A stretch of DNA of 58,397 bases from a virus. Shown piece by piece: positions 31,087 through 39,324 of the stretch. How positions within the stretch are numbered: the stretch's first letter is position 1; each line of letters opens with the position of its first letter. Location of the stretch: IMG/VR virus record IMGVR_UViG_3300025466_000039, positions 1 through 58,397 of that record; one strand, 5' to 3'. The notes under the pieces are model-generated. The model saw only the letters and a program-made list of their open reading frames with translations. It had not been told where the DNA came from and searched no databases. Position numbers and translations under genes: made by a program.

Positions 31087-31911
31087 TTATCCTGTTGAAA
31101 TCACTGTCCAATTCGGCGTTTGATTGTCGTCAATTGTAGACCAGCCTGGGGTCTGTGCGTCCCCAATATTCTGCCACGAAGGGTTCTGGCTGTCATCAAT
31201 TAAACTCCAATACACCGCAAACATATTGCCCACTTGACCCGTTGCGTTCACTCCTGTCAACTGAGCCGTCCTTGCTCCCATCGTCACGGAACCCACCAAG
31301 CCACTCGCCCCAACACCTGTCAAAGCTATCGTGATGTTTGGCCCAACTGAACCGACATTACCATTTGCGGTAACGCCCCTCAAAGCCGCTAAAACCGATC
31401 CGACTGCGCCCGTGGAGCTTGTTCCAGTCAATCCCACTGAACTGCTGGGGGCCACCGTACCAACTGCACCTGAAGCATTATCCCCTGTCAGTCCAAAACT
31501 CTTGGCTGGACTGACTGACCCTACCGAGCCACTGGCAAAAACTCCTGACAGCGCCCGAGCATTGGTGACCATCAACGTGCCAGCATACCCAGATGCCGCA
31601 TCGCCTGACAACCCCACCGATACACTAAAGCTGACCGACCCAACCGCTCCACTACCGCCAACACCTGAGAGCGCTATAGTGATATTAGGCCCGACAGACC
31701 CTACACTACCAATTGCTCCATCGCCCGTACCAGCCTCAGACTCAACCGCTACGACTGTCCCTACATTTCCTACGCCACCTACGCCCGTTAAAGCGATGGT
31801 GATATTGGGGCCAACTGATCCTACATTACCCGAGGCTGGGTCTCCTGTGAGTGGTAGAGTACCGCCCCAAGCTCCATCACCCCAGTTGCCATAGCCCCAT
31901 GTTAATGCCAT
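31087..31911 (-). CDS. Repeat-built fibre/decoration protein
   Basis: A 274-residue protein beginning MALTWGYGNWGDGAWGG. About ten repeats of roughly 20 residues follow the pattern (A/V)GSV-x-PNITIALTGVGASG. The C-terminus has three copies of a D-(D/A)-Q-x-P-x-W unit (DDSQNPSWQNIGDAQTPGW). This architecture suggests a beta-solenoid or filament attached to the virion. Placed between the fibre and two small structural proteins. Confidence 0.65.
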   Translation of the reverse strand: MALTWGYGNWGDGAWGGTLPLTGDPASGNVGSVGPNITIALTGVGGVGNVGTVVAVESEAGTGDGAIGSVGSVGPNITIALSGVGGSGAVGSVSFSVSVGLSGDAASGYAGTLMVTNARALSGVFASGSVGSVSPAKSFGLTGDNASGAVGTVAPSSSVGLTGTSSTGAVGSVLAALRGVTANGNVGSVGPNITIALTGVGASGLVGSVTMGARTAQLTGVNATGQVGNMFAVYWSLIDDSQNPSWQNIGDAQTPGWSTIDDNQTPNWTVISTG

Positions 31912-31914
31912 ACA

Positions 31915-32382
31915 TTATGTTGTGGACAAACGTAGTAATGCTGAAGATGTCGAGTTGGAAGGCATGGTCAATGTAAACGTACCCGCCGTGATGGTCTGAG
32001 AACCAAAGGTATGAACGCTCACTGCCTTATTTGAAGCACTGGAGTTGTAAAGCAAAACAGCATCAAAGGCGGTGTTTACTGTCAAAGCTGTCCACTGAAA
32101 GCTCGCAGTAGGAGTCCAATAAGCCACGCCCGCCGTAGAAGATGAGTTGGTAGCAATCGGACTTGTACCATTTGTCACCGTCACACCACCAGCCGTATAT
32201 CCAGTACCTGAAGTGTTGGTCACCTCACCAGTAGTAGAGTACGCAGTTGTGGCCGCATTGACAGTAGCAGATGCAAAGTACAACGCTGCTTTGAATGTAT
32301 TACCTGTACCAGTGGTAAAGTTGTGAGTGGCTGTCATCAGCTCACCCATGAAAGAGGTACACATTGATTGCTGATTCGCCAT
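31915..32382 (-). CDS. Structural protein, paralogue of 32581-33024
   Basis: A 155-residue beta-rich protein. Segments such as GNTFKAALYFASATVNAATT, TGYTAGGVTVTNGTSP, AFDAVLLYNSSASNKAVSVH and FTLTMPSNSTSSALLRL line up with the gene at 32581-33024. Two paralogous minor virion proteins in the fibre region suggest heteromeric assembly or recent duplication. No enzymatic features. Confidence 0.7.
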   Translation of the reverse strand: MANQQSMCTSFMGELMTATHNFTTGTGNTFKAALYFASATVNAATTAYSTTGEVTNTSGTGYTAGGVTVTNGTSPIATNSSSTAGVAYWTPTASFQWTALTVNTAFDAVLLYNSSASNKAVSVHTFGSQTITAGTFTLTMPSNSTSSALLRLSTT

Positions 32383-32392
32383 TTTAAGCTCC

Positions 32393-32584
32393 TTAGAATG
32401 TTTCTACCGTACCCGAAACAAGGGACGGCATTTGTTTTAAAGTCACATGAGCAGAACGGTGAACCAACTCACCATCAAGATAGTACTCATCCCATGTTGT
32501 GTACTCAATATCATTGTCGATAAACCCGGGTCTATGCTCCAACAATGAAGTATCCATGTCGCCTTTGGTAGTTGTGATAATCAT
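32393..32584 (-). CDS. Small phage protein in fibre region
   Basis: A 63-residue protein (MIITTTKGDMDTSLLEHRPG...) with DNDIEYTTWDEYYLDGELVH and a beta-strand-like C-terminus, lying between two paralogous structural genes and overlapping the upstream one by 4 bases. Function unknown; a virion or assembly role by context. Confidence 0.65.
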   Translation of the reverse strand: MIITTTKGDMDTSLLEHRPGFIDNDIEYTTWDEYYLDGELVHRSAHVTLKQMPSLVSGTVETF

Positions 32585-33024
32585 GCGATCCTCATTATTG
32601 CATTAGTGCTGTTTATGGCAGGCATTGTGACTGTGAACGAGTTAGCACAAGTTTTATCTGCGCCAAAATCCAATAGAAAAACTGAAGCATTATTTTGACT
32701 TGAATTGTAAATCAAAGCACCACGAGCTGTAAACGCCGCTGGGCTCCACACTACATTTGCAAAAGACCAATAGGCCACTGTGCCACCTAAAGAACCAGAC
32801 GTTGGAGTTTGATTAATTGTCAAAATCTGTCCGCCTTGCGTATAACCTGTTCCAACTACCTCCCCAACAAGTTGGGTAGAGTACTGCGTTGTGGTCGCAT
32901 TCAACGTGGCCGCTGACGTAAATAGTGCAATTTTGAACGTGTTGGGATTGGTGGGCCCAAAGTTGTGTAAACCTTGAGCTATTTGAACTCTGAAGCTGGT
33001 CGTGGCAGTCTGGACTATGCTCAT
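32581..33024 (-). CDS. Structural protein, paralogue of 31915-32382
   Basis: A 147-residue beta-rich protein: NTFKIALFTSAATLNATTTQ, GTGYTQGGQILTINQTPTSG, ARGALIYNSSQNNASVFLLD and FTVTMPAINSTNAIMRIA. The order of motifs mirrors the paralogue, so both descend from one gene. Overlaps its neighbours by 4 bases on each side. Confidence 0.7.
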   Translation of the reverse strand: MSIVQTATTSFRVQIAQGLHNFGPTNPNTFKIALFTSAATLNATTTQYSTQLVGEVVGTGYTQGGQILTINQTPTSGSLGGTVAYWSFANVVWSPAAFTARGALIYNSSQNNASVFLLDFGADKTCANSFTVTMPAINSTNAIMRIA

Positions 33025-33890
33025 GTGACCGCCTGCCTAAATTGTGGAGTGCGGTATGCATCTTGACGCTCCATACCATCACCAAGACGTTTAGCAAGAG
33101 CTAATGCCTCAATGTACTTTTGATTGTAAAGCGCCATCATGTCTTGCTCACCCTTCATGAAGGTATAAGCCTCGACAAGAGATCCATACAAAAGCACGGT
33201 ATCAAAGTTGTCCCCAAGCCAAGAAGTACCACTTGGGTTGTTAGTGGTATCTGCGATTGAAACTGGGTAATAGTAATAATGCAACTCAGCGGTATAAGCA
33301 GTGTCAGGAGTGGGGCCCAGTATGAAAGACAATTCATTGGTGATTGCCCCGCTAACGACTGCTGGCCCAAACAAAGCATAGTACTGCGGTGTTCCGTAGG
33401 AGTTTGGAAACCCATAGGCTTCACGAATGAAATTGACGTCTTTGTTGAGTAAATACTGAAACTGGCCTTGGAACGTCACTGTTCCTGATACTGCGCCAGT
33501 GTTGATTGCAGATAATGCTATTGTGGTTCCTGAAATACTCGTCACATACGCATTAGATGCTATACCTGTTCCTTGCGCCAACTGGCCCACAACAATACCT
33601 GAATTGCTATTTACAGTGATCGTAAGGGCGCCAGAAGAGCCTGTAGCGGTCGTGGATGCAGTTGTGTAGATAGCCAGTGAGTAAGGCGCCAAAAAGTCCG
33701 TAGGAGACGCTAGATATTGGTTGTTGGGGCTTACCGATCCCGTCACGTTTTTTCGCAATGACGGGAACTGCACCGAGTTATAAATACGCTGTTCAGCTTG
33801 CTCAACAAACGTAGGAATATCCGCTACGAAAGTAGTCTCGTAGTTCTGCGTGTAATCCTGAATGTTTTGCTTGAGCTGGGCGTAGTTCAT
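33021..33890 (-). CDS. Probable tail adaptor / tail tubular protein
   Basis: A 289-residue protein starting MNYAQLKQNIQDYTQNYETT then FVADIPTFVEQAEQRIY, the N-terminus of a family next to connector genes in small aquatic podoviruses. An Ig-like Gly/Ser/Thr insertion lies at about 90-145 (GSSGALTITVNSNSGIVVGQ). The C-terminal half is helical (LLYGSLVEAYTFMKGEQDMM). I favour an adaptor ring between portal and nozzle, by context. Confidence 0.6.
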   Translation of the reverse strand: MNYAQLKQNIQDYTQNYETTFVADIPTFVEQAEQRIYNSVQFPSLRKNVTGSVSPNNQYLASPTDFLAPYSLAIYTTASTTATGSSGALTITVNSNSGIVVGQLAQGTGIASNAYVTSISGTTIALSAINTGAVSGTVTFQGQFQYLLNKDVNFIREAYGFPNSYGTPQYYALFGPAVVSGAITNELSFILGPTPDTAYTAELHYYYYPVSIADTTNNPSGTSWLGDNFDTVLLYGSLVEAYTFMKGEQDMMALYNQKYIEALALAKRLGDGMERQDAYRTPQFRQAVT

Positions 33891-34174
33891 GCCATCGGGC
33901 CTCTTGCCATCACACCTTTAGTCGCTGCACCTGTGCCACGAATCTTGATGCCGTCTTCTTTGACGCGGTCATCCATCGTAATAGACACGCCCATCAAAGG
34001 AACCCAGTTCTTTTTCTTCTGGAACTCTGGTTCTGTGAATGCATCGGCTGGTCCAACAGGACGGCCTTTCATATCATGCGGTTTTGCATACTCATCAGCA
34101 GTGCCATTATTAACATCACGCGCGCGATGAATAGCAGGACTATTTTTTTTGGTGGGTTTAACTTCTGGTTTCAT
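33887..34174 (-). CDS. Small basic phage protein
   Basis: A 95-residue protein (MKPEVKPTKKNSPAIHRARD) with a hydrophilic N-terminus and the conserved-looking end IKIRGTGAATKGVMARGPMA. Such small Lys/Arg/Gly-rich proteins recur beside the adaptor genes of related phages. Role unknown; it could be a minor virion component. Confidence 0.65.
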   Translation of the reverse strand: MKPEVKPTKKNSPAIHRARDVNNGTADEYAKPHDMKGRPVGPADAFTEPEFQKKKNWVPLMGVSITMDDRVKEDGIKIRGTGAATKGVMARGPMA

Positions 34175-34392
34175 TATTTGCTCCCAGGTTTTTGATTATG
34201 AGCGCGAGCCAAATTGCGGCCAACAGCTCTCATGGCTTTACCAGTGACACCACCCTTGGCCATCTTGTGGATTTTTCCACCCTTCTTGAGTTTACTCAAA
34301 TCAGTGTGTTTGCCAGGATGTTCCTGCTTATCGTGCATACCAAAAGCCTTTTTGATTAGCTTTTTGTCTTCCTTGATGTCATCATGTTTCAT
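34174..34392 (-). CDS. Small basic phage protein
   Basis: A 72-residue, Lys/His-rich protein: DDIKEDKKLIKKAFGMHDK, then LKKGGKIHKMAKGGVTGKAM and RAVGRNLARAHNQ. No acidic or hydrophobic core; likely nucleic-acid or scaffold binding, by charge only. One-base overlap with the next gene. Confidence 0.65.
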   Translation of the reverse strand: MKHDDIKEDKKLIKKAFGMHDKQEHPGKHTDLSKLKKGGKIHKMAKGGVTGKAMRAVGRNLARAHNQKPGSK

Positions 34393-34401
34393 TTCAAACT
34401 C

Positions 34402-34791
34402 CTACGTTGTAACTATTGTGACTGTACCAATTTGCACCTGTAGAAGCAAATCATTTTGAGTCAAAGGAACATCAAATTGACTGGCACCACCCACAGGGTT
34501 CCACCCCCACTGAAATACTCTACTGCCTTCTCCAATACTACCTGTGGACGTTGTGCCAGAAGCGTAATAAGTGGTGTCAGGACGCGGATCACGCACCCCT
34601 TGAGGGTCATCTACTGGGTACATACCCAATTGCAACTGAGGTTGATCTGGATCCCAACAGGCTGGACAGACTTTTAAATCATAAACCTTGGTCTTGATGA
34701 TCTCTTTTTTGAGCTCTGTCAGTTTAAATTGAAATCCGCACCGATCACACTCGGCAATCGAGTTCTTGCCAGAGGAAAATCGGTTACCCAT
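34402..34791 (-). CDS. Zinc-ribbon-containing structural-region protein
   Basis: A 129-residue protein. CDRCGFQFKL near the N-terminus and CPACWDPD about 25 residues later form a two-Cys-pair zinc ribbon. DPQGVRDPRPDTTYYASGT and a beta-rich C-terminus follow. The ATG overlaps the connector gene's stop (TAATG). It is a conserved neighbour of connector proteins; exact role unknown. Confidence 0.65.
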   Translation of the reverse strand: MGNRFSSGKNSIAECDRCGFQFKLTELKKEIIKTKVYDLKVCPACWDPDQPQLQLGMYPVDDPQGVRDPRPDTTYYASGTTSTGSIGEGSRVFQWGWNPVGGASQFDVPLTQNDLLLQVQIGTVTIVTT

Positions 34792-35744
34792 TACGAATAA
34801 CCCCCACCAATGTACATTCTGCGAGGTACAAAACGCACCGCCGCCTTCTCATGGTCTTCGCCAGCTGCTAATTCCCACGCCTCATCATATTGAGACTTCA
34901 AAATTGGCAATCTTTCCAGTCCGCCTGGCACTTTTAACGCCATGTAATACGATAAACCACTCACCATAGCGGTAATAAACCGAAAAGGGACATCCATAAT
35001 GTTGGTACCGCTACCAACATCTTGCATTCTACGCATTCTCCAGTAGACAAACTGGTATGTATTGGCACCATCGGGTGTTGGCCATACAGTGATACTGTTC
35101 TTTTGGTTTAAAAGCAGTGGTGTGCCAGCCACATGAGTGGCTGCAGTCGTATTACCTTGGCCACGAGTGCAGTTTAAGAGGTACGCGGGGTTACCATTGG
35201 CAGCAACTTGCAACTCATTCCATCCAATCAGTTCATTATCAAGTGTAATCCAGCCCGCATTTGGCAATCCAGCCACCCCGCTGATGGCAATTTGAGTGTC
35301 ACTAGTGCCAACAGCAGAATTAACAGTAATTCCAGTAGGTTGAGAGTTGGCTGTAAGACGCTGAATCCATACCTGAATTGGGCGTCCTTGAATTAATTTG
35401 TTGGGTATCGTTGCATAAGTTGGCATGCTTATGCGTGTAATCGTTAAATCAGCTTGGTTTGATGGCTGATTTTGTTGCGTTCTAATAACGTGATCCAATA
35501 GATCAACGGTATCATCTGGCAACGCATAAGTTGGTTGGCCTTGAACAAGATTAATAACATCTTGCTCAAATGTCCACATGTTAATTCCGCGATTTGCCCA
35601 GTCTGTAAAAAGCAAATTCAATGATCTTCTGGCTGTTTTAATGTCATATCCGGTACGGGATTCACCGCCACAACGCTCAAAAGCCTCCTCGACTAACTCG
35701 GGAAGCTGTAGATTAAACGTTGATAAACCAGATGTTTGTGCCAT
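34791..35744 (-). CDS. Probable head-tail connector/adaptor protein
   Basis: A 317-residue protein. The N-terminal helical part (LQLPELVEEAFERCGGESRT, DIKTARRSLNLLFTDWANRG) and a beta-domain with an LDNELIGWNELQ segment fit the adaptor family that docks below the portal in P22-like phages. The C-terminus is helical (MALKVPGGLERLPILKSQYD). The assignment is from overall pattern and position. Confidence 0.6.
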   Translation of the reverse strand: MAQTSGLSTFNLQLPELVEEAFERCGGESRTGYDIKTARRSLNLLFTDWANRGINMWTFEQDVINLVQGQPTYALPDDTVDLLDHVIRTQQNQPSNQADLTITRISMPTYATIPNKLIQGRPIQVWIQRLTANSQPTGITVNSAVGTSDTQIAISGVAGLPNAGWITLDNELIGWNELQVAANGNPAYLLNCTRGQGNTTAATHVAGTPLLLNQKNSITVWPTPDGANTYQFVYWRMRRMQDVGSGTNIMDVPFRFITAMVSGLSYYMALKVPGGLERLPILKSQYDEAWELAAGEDHEKAAVRFVPRRMYIGGGYS

Positions 35745-35998
35745 TATTTAGCCGCTCTCATGTTGTCTATCAGATTTGGGTAAGGTCTACCCGCCGCTTT
35801 TGCAGCTTTCTTTGCGGCAGCTTTTTTAGCGGGGCTTAGCTTCTTGGGTTTTCCTAAACCTTTGGGTCTAGGCTTATCCCAAACTTCACCACCCTTTTTG
35901 TAGACAGATACATCGTTCGGATTATCCTTGCGATGTATCGTTTTTCTACCAGGCATTTTGGACGGGTTGATATCACCCATTCCGCGGCTTGCCATCAT
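35744..35998 (-). CDS. Small basic phage protein (histone-like composition)
   Basis: An 84-residue protein beginning MASRGMGDINPSKMPGRKT (after an initial extra Met). The C-terminal half is Lys/Ala/Pro-rich (KPKKLSPAKKAAAKKAAKAA) and ends GRPYPNLIDNMRAAK. The composition resembles histone H1-type tails and suggests DNA binding. Overlaps the gene before by 4 bases. Confidence 0.65.
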   Translation of the reverse strand: MMASRGMGDINPSKMPGRKTIHRKDNPNDVSVYKKGGEVWDKPRPKGLGKPKKLSPAKKAAAKKAAKAAGRPYPNLIDNMRAAK

Positions 35999-36231
35999 TT
36001 TTTAGCCATCCCGCCACCACACATTACGATGTGGCCTTTGGTGTGTCCCTTCTCGCAACAACCATCAGCACGCTCGCTTGCACGATGAGCAGAACCGCCC
36101 TTTTTCATGCCACCAGGACGTTTTGCAGCCAACAAGGGGTTGATGGGCATGCGGCCTGCCATAGGCGTTCTGGAACGCATTGGAGCAGCCGCAGGCGCCA
36201 TTTGATTCATCATCATTGGATTCATTGGCAT
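35995..36231 (-). CDS. Small protein with Cys pair and GHTKG motif
   Basis: A 78-residue protein: Met/Pro/Asn-rich N-terminus (MPMNPMMMNQMAPAAAPMRS), then RRPGGMKKGG-like basic part (KRPGGMKKGGSAHRASERAD) and the end GCCEKGHTKGHIVMCGGGM. The (K/R)GHT(K/R)G element is shared with the next small genes. Possible metal or nucleic-acid binding. Confidence 0.6.
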   Translation of the reverse strand: MPMNPMMMNQMAPAAAPMRSRTPMAGRMPINPLLAAKRPGGMKKGGSAHRASERADGCCEKGHTKGHIVMCGGGMAKK

Positions 36232-36241
36232 GATAATCTCC

Positions 36242-36448
36242 TTATTTGGATTCTTGGTGCTTGTGCATGTGCTCTACGATTTCATGATGCTTGTGATGGC
36301 CAGCAGCATGCTCTCCGTAGTGGTGATGATGGTGAACATGTCCACCAGCTTCATGTTCCTTCATGTGATGTACATGGTGTTTGTGCTCATGAGGATGTTC
36401 GTGTCCAACTGGATGAACGTGCTTATGATGTTCGTGATGATGTTTCAT
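36242..36448 (-). CDS. Histidine-rich protein (30 His in 68 residues)
   Basis: Start chosen at ATG 36448 (MKHHHEHHKHVHPVGHEHPH) because GAGGACATC precedes it. Of 68 residues 30 are His, with a GGHVHHHHHYGEH core and no Cys. Such sequences bind Ni, Zn, Cu or Co, or become charged at low pH. The gene is in the middle of six small basic structural-region genes and has a proper ribosome-binding site and overlap-free spacing. The function is unknown; a capsid metal store, pH sensor or DNA-packing counter-ion are possibilities only. Confidence 0.65.
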   Translation of the reverse strand: MKHHHEHHKHVHPVGHEHPHEHKHHVHHMKEHEAGGHVHHHHHYGEHAAGHHKHHEIVEHMHKHQESK

Positions 36449-36455
36449 GATGTCC

Positions 36456-36908
36456 TCACTTCTTGTGATGATGTTTAGCGTGGCCACCACGCTTCATACC
36501 CGTTGTAGAACCAGCCATCTTGGGCTCCATACCTCTGGTGTGACCACGCTCTTGAACAGAGTGTTCGCCATGTGCGCGCATACCGCCTTCTTTGACTTTT
36601 CCCATCTTGGCTGTAGTCATACCCTTTTTCTCTTCAACACCGTGCATTCCAGTGACTCCACCGGTAGCCATTTTTTTAACATGACCGCCGTGTTTCATCG
36701 CTTCTTTCAAGTGATGATGAGCCATTTTCATGTGATGATGATGCATTTCGTGCTTTTCCATATTTCCACCTTGTTTAAATGTGCGGCCTTTGTCCGCTTT
36801 ACTGAACTCTTGCCCCACATTTTGAGGGACCCCTACTTTCTTGGCGAACGATGGATTGTGAGCCACCGCCTCCATGAATCTGTGTTGTTTTGCGCTTGTG
36901 CTTGGCAT
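36456..36908 (-). CDS. Small basic protein with RGHTRG motif
   Basis: A 150-residue protein. The N-terminus MPSTSAKQHRFMEAVAHNPS followed by FAKKVGVPQNVGQEFSKADK is a recognisable small phage domain. A His/Met/Lys-rich linker follows (HEMHHHHMKMAHHHLKEAMK), then QERGHTRGMEP and a GGHAKHHHKK end. The linker is similar in composition to the His-rich neighbour. Likely a minor head protein; function unknown. Confidence 0.65.
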   Translation of the reverse strand: MPSTSAKQHRFMEAVAHNPSFAKKVGVPQNVGQEFSKADKGRTFKQGGNMEKHEMHHHHMKMAHHHLKEAMKHGGHVKKMATGGVTGMHGVEEKKGMTTAKMGKVKEGGMRAHGEHSVQERGHTRGMEPKMAGSTTGMKRGGHAKHHHKK

Positions 36909-37378
36909 TATCTCATCCTTCCTCTGGTATGGCCGCGTTGAGCAATTCCATCGCCACGTTTAGATGTTTTGGTTTGTTTAAACTTTATTGTGATACTTTT
37001 ATCACCGCGTTTTTCAGCCGCCTTAACAGCCGCAGATGCGCTTTTATAATGTTTAATCTTGCCGCCTTTTTTCATCCCCTCAGATCCGCTTGATCCGGCA
37101 AATTGACCTTGATCTCCCATTCCGGGAGCTGCAAATCTACCAACATCAGAATCTTCATTAACGCGATCCATTGCATCTTGTCTTGCGCCAGGATACTTTC
37201 CAATAATATATTTGCCTTTTCCTGTGACACTGTTAACGTCATTCTGAATAGCTCTATACATCTCTTTGGGTGACAACTTGTTGCTACCCATTGGAATATC
37301 TGCAACGTCCTTTTCTGGACCCGCAAGCATCTCAACCAATTCCTGGGGTGTTGCATAAGATATTGGTTTAGTAGCCAT
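36908..37378 (-). CDS. Small structural-region protein with RGHTRG end
   Basis: A 156-residue protein. The acidic-to-neutral N-terminal half (YATPQELVEMLAGPEKDVAD) and GKGKYIIGKYPGARQDAMDR give way to a Lys-rich part (KKGGKIKHYKSASAAVKAAE) and the C-terminal DGIAQRGHTRGRMR. The end motif is shared with three neighbours. Function unknown. Confidence 0.65.
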   Translation of the reverse strand: MATKPISYATPQELVEMLAGPEKDVADIPMGSNKLSPKEMYRAIQNDVNSVTGKGKYIIGKYPGARQDAMDRVNEDSDVGRFAAPGMGDQGQFAGSSGSEGMKKGGKIKHYKSASAAVKAAEKRGDKSITIKFKQTKTSKRGDGIAQRGHTRGRMR

Positions 37379-37379
37379 A

Positions 37380-37667
37380 TTAGATTATCCTTCCTTTGGT
37401 ATGTCCTCTAATGGCACAGCCATCAGCACAATTCCAAGCCCGAAGGCTTTTGTTAATCCGACTGTTTGGATCTTTGGCTGTCTTCTCTGAAGTCAGCTTG
37501 GCTTTCATTCCTGACATTCTGGCGCAAAAAGACGTCTTCCTTGATCCGCCCTCGGGTTGAGGAGGCTTTAAATGCATCCCCTCCCTCGCGGCTGACGCTC
37601 TTCCTTTGGCGTTTAGCCCGCCATTCTTGTTCTTCCCTTCCGCTCTTTGCCATGCTGGAGTTGCCAT
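37380..37667 (-). CDS. DUF6321-like small phage protein
   Basis: A 95-residue protein: PAWQRAEGKNKNGGLNAKGR, LKPPQPEGGSRKTSFCARMS and KDPNSRINKSLRAWNC match a small family I associate with DUF6321. The C-terminus CAIRGHTKGRII carries the shared motif. Role unknown, always in the structural region. Confidence 0.7.
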   Translation of the reverse strand: MATPAWQRAEGKNKNGGLNAKGRASAAREGMHLKPPQPEGGSRKTSFCARMSGMKAKLTSEKTAKDPNSRINKSLRAWNCADGCAIRGHTKGRII

Positions 37668-37669
37668 GA

Positions 37670-38443
37670 TTAACCATTCAAAATCAAATAGCCCTCTTGC
37701 GAAACCGTTAAGGCCGCAGTACCAGTACTGGCTTTTGCTTGCAATTGGATGTCCGTTTTTTCCGCCACAGCTCTGGGCATGACCCGTTGCGTATGGTAGT
37801 TGTTTGTAAACGGAGCAATGATCGTAACAGTGGATACACCAGTGTTAGTTGTTTGGTAATTTTGATACGTCGCAAAACCAGCAGGATTAGCATTCAAGCT
37901 AGTATTGATGTCAATACGGCTTAAATAAAACGTATAGCCCGCAGGTACGGTATAGATGCCCATCAAAGTGCGACCGTTGCCAGCTAAAATTTCCGCATAC
38001 AAAGTTGTATCAGATGTATCTTTTAGCGTGATGTTACCAGTGGGTGCGCCGGTGGTTACTGACATGCTATTGATACGGAGGTACGATTTCACTGTAGTCA
38101 CAGCGGTCGTTCCGTTCAGCTTTATAGTTTCAGAAATTTGGTTATAGTTTGCATCCAGCCCATTGATAAGAACAAACGTATTTGTCTTGTCATCGCCACT
38201 GTTAACAGAACTAGCAACGTGCATTTGAATTGCAGACGATGGAAAAGTGTAGGTGGTATTGCCTTCCCACACAGGAACAAACGATGTGCCTACTGCTGAT
38301 TGATAGCCATAAATGTTCAGGACACTATGTCCGTAAATTTGGCCACGCGCAACCTGTAAATCAAACGGTTCGTAAAGCGCTTGTCTTGTAATTGAATTAA
38401 CGATGTTGCCCGTGCTGGGTACACCATTTGGACTTTGTGCCAT
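37670..38443 (-). CDS. Virion structural protein
   Basis: A 257-residue, beta-rich protein with an N-terminal PNGVPSTGNIVNSITRQALY, then YGHSVLNIYGYQSAVGTSFV and a GRTLMGIYTVPAGYTFYLSR motif, found in phage virion proteins encoded after the capsid. It may form a capsid decoration, neck or fibre-base element. No catalytic pattern. Upstream lies the terminator at 38461-38482. Confidence 0.65.
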   Translation of the reverse strand: MAQSPNGVPSTGNIVNSITRQALYEPFDLQVARGQIYGHSVLNIYGYQSAVGTSFVPVWEGNTTYTFPSSAIQMHVASSVNSGDDKTNTFVLINGLDANYNQISETIKLNGTTAVTTVKSYLRINSMSVTTGAPTGNITLKDTSDTTLYAEILAGNGRTLMGIYTVPAGYTFYLSRIDINTSLNANPAGFATYQNYQTTNTGVSTVTIIAPFTNNYHTQRVMPRAVAEKTDIQLQAKASTGTAALTVSQEGYLILNG

Positions 38444-38460
38444 GAATAATCTCCTTAATT

Positions 38461-38482
38461 AAAGACGGGGGCCGAAGCCCCC
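38461..38482 (-). terminator. Terminator-like hairpin after 38489-39205
   Basis: Minus strand: GGGGGC, UUCG loop, GCCCCC, then GUCUUUAAUU. A very stable UUCG-capped stem, but the U-run is weak, so it may only attenuate or protect the 3' end. Confidence 0.65.
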
Positions 38483-38488
38483 AGAAGA

Positions 38489-39205
38489 TCAGTCGAAGTT
38501 ACCGTAGGGGTAAGTTGTCAAGTTGCCAATATTGGGGTCGTTCTGTGCGTAGCGCATTGTAAAGTTGAACTTACCGCCAGTAGGAGCCGCAACACTTGTA
38601 CCAGTAATGGACAATGTAAACACAACTTGAGAGAAGAAGCTAGGCTGTGTACCAACTTGGGGGTTTTGAATATCCGAAGTTGTGGCAGTCATGTTCAACA
38701 AATTTGTGCCAGTGAAAGTGATGGTTTGACGACCAGCAGTACCCACTGTGGTTGTGCCAAGAGCAGCAGTAGCGTAAACAGGTGTTCCGCCACCAGCAGT
38801 GTAATTGTTAGAAACAAACACGCTCACATTACTCAATGTTGCGCCGCTCTCGCCAGTGATGGCAGAGATATAGTCAATATCAAAAGTAATGATTTGGCTA
38901 TTAATGGGCACATACATTACCACACCACGATACACCTGAGTAGAAGTATCAGCAGGTAGAGTCTGTACGGTTGGGCCAGTAGCGACAAACGTAGAATTGG
39001 GTGTATAGACAACGCCCTGCAAATTGGGAATGGTATTGGAAGAAACAAACTGTCCTGAACCACCACTGTAGCCAGCAGTACCAAGAGTTGTGTTTGACAA
39101 ATCAATATAGCAGTCTTGCTCTAAAACTGTATATCCAATATCGCGAAGGGGGCCGAAACGGTTATCACCGCTTATGATTGGGCCGTCAAATGTACTGCGT
39201 GCCAT
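38489..39205 (-). CDS. Virion structural protein
   Basis: A 238-residue beta-rich protein (MARSTFDGPIISGDNRFGPL...) with FVSSNTIPNLQGVVYTPNST and a C-terminal FNFTMRYAQNDPNIGNL. It lies between its own promoter (39297-39324) and a terminator-like hairpin, so it is probably made in large amounts. A major decoration or second capsid component is plausible. No signature domain. Confidence 0.65.
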   Translation of the reverse strand: MARSTFDGPIISGDNRFGPLRDIGYTVLEQDCYIDLSNTTLGTAGYSGGSGQFVSSNTIPNLQGVVYTPNSTFVATGPTVQTLPADTSTQVYRGVVMYVPINSQIITFDIDYISAITGESGATLSNVSVFVSNNYTAGGGTPVYATAALGTTTVGTAGRQTITFTGTNLLNMTATTSDIQNPQVGTQPSFFSQVVFTLSITGTSVAAPTGGKFNFTMRYAQNDPNIGNLTTYPYGNFD

Positions 39206-39296
39206 GATAATTCCTTATGCAAAAGTCTCTTGTTAATCGTTGCATCGTGACCCCTGGGCGGGCTGGCAACAAGAGAAAAAATCCCAGACAACCTAC

Positions 39297-39324
39297 AATA
39301 TACACTATACACGCATGGTGTCAA
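39297..39324 (-). promoter_or_regulatory. sigma70-type promoter for the structural gene at 39205
   Basis: Minus strand: TTGACA (39324-39319), 16-base spacer, TATATT (39302-39297). It overlaps the last codons of the HNH gene and fires into the 38489-39205 gene. Confidence 0.7.

Noticed and set aside
34083-34110. CTGATGA followed by GAAA on the minus strand
   Set aside because: Lies within a gene, without stem II, stem III or a GUC closing stem; not a hammerhead.
36230-36478. Plus-strand Met/Val-rich frame that looks like a membrane protein
   Set aside because: It is the complement of His codons (CAY read as RTG) in the His-rich gene; the minus reading has the start signal.
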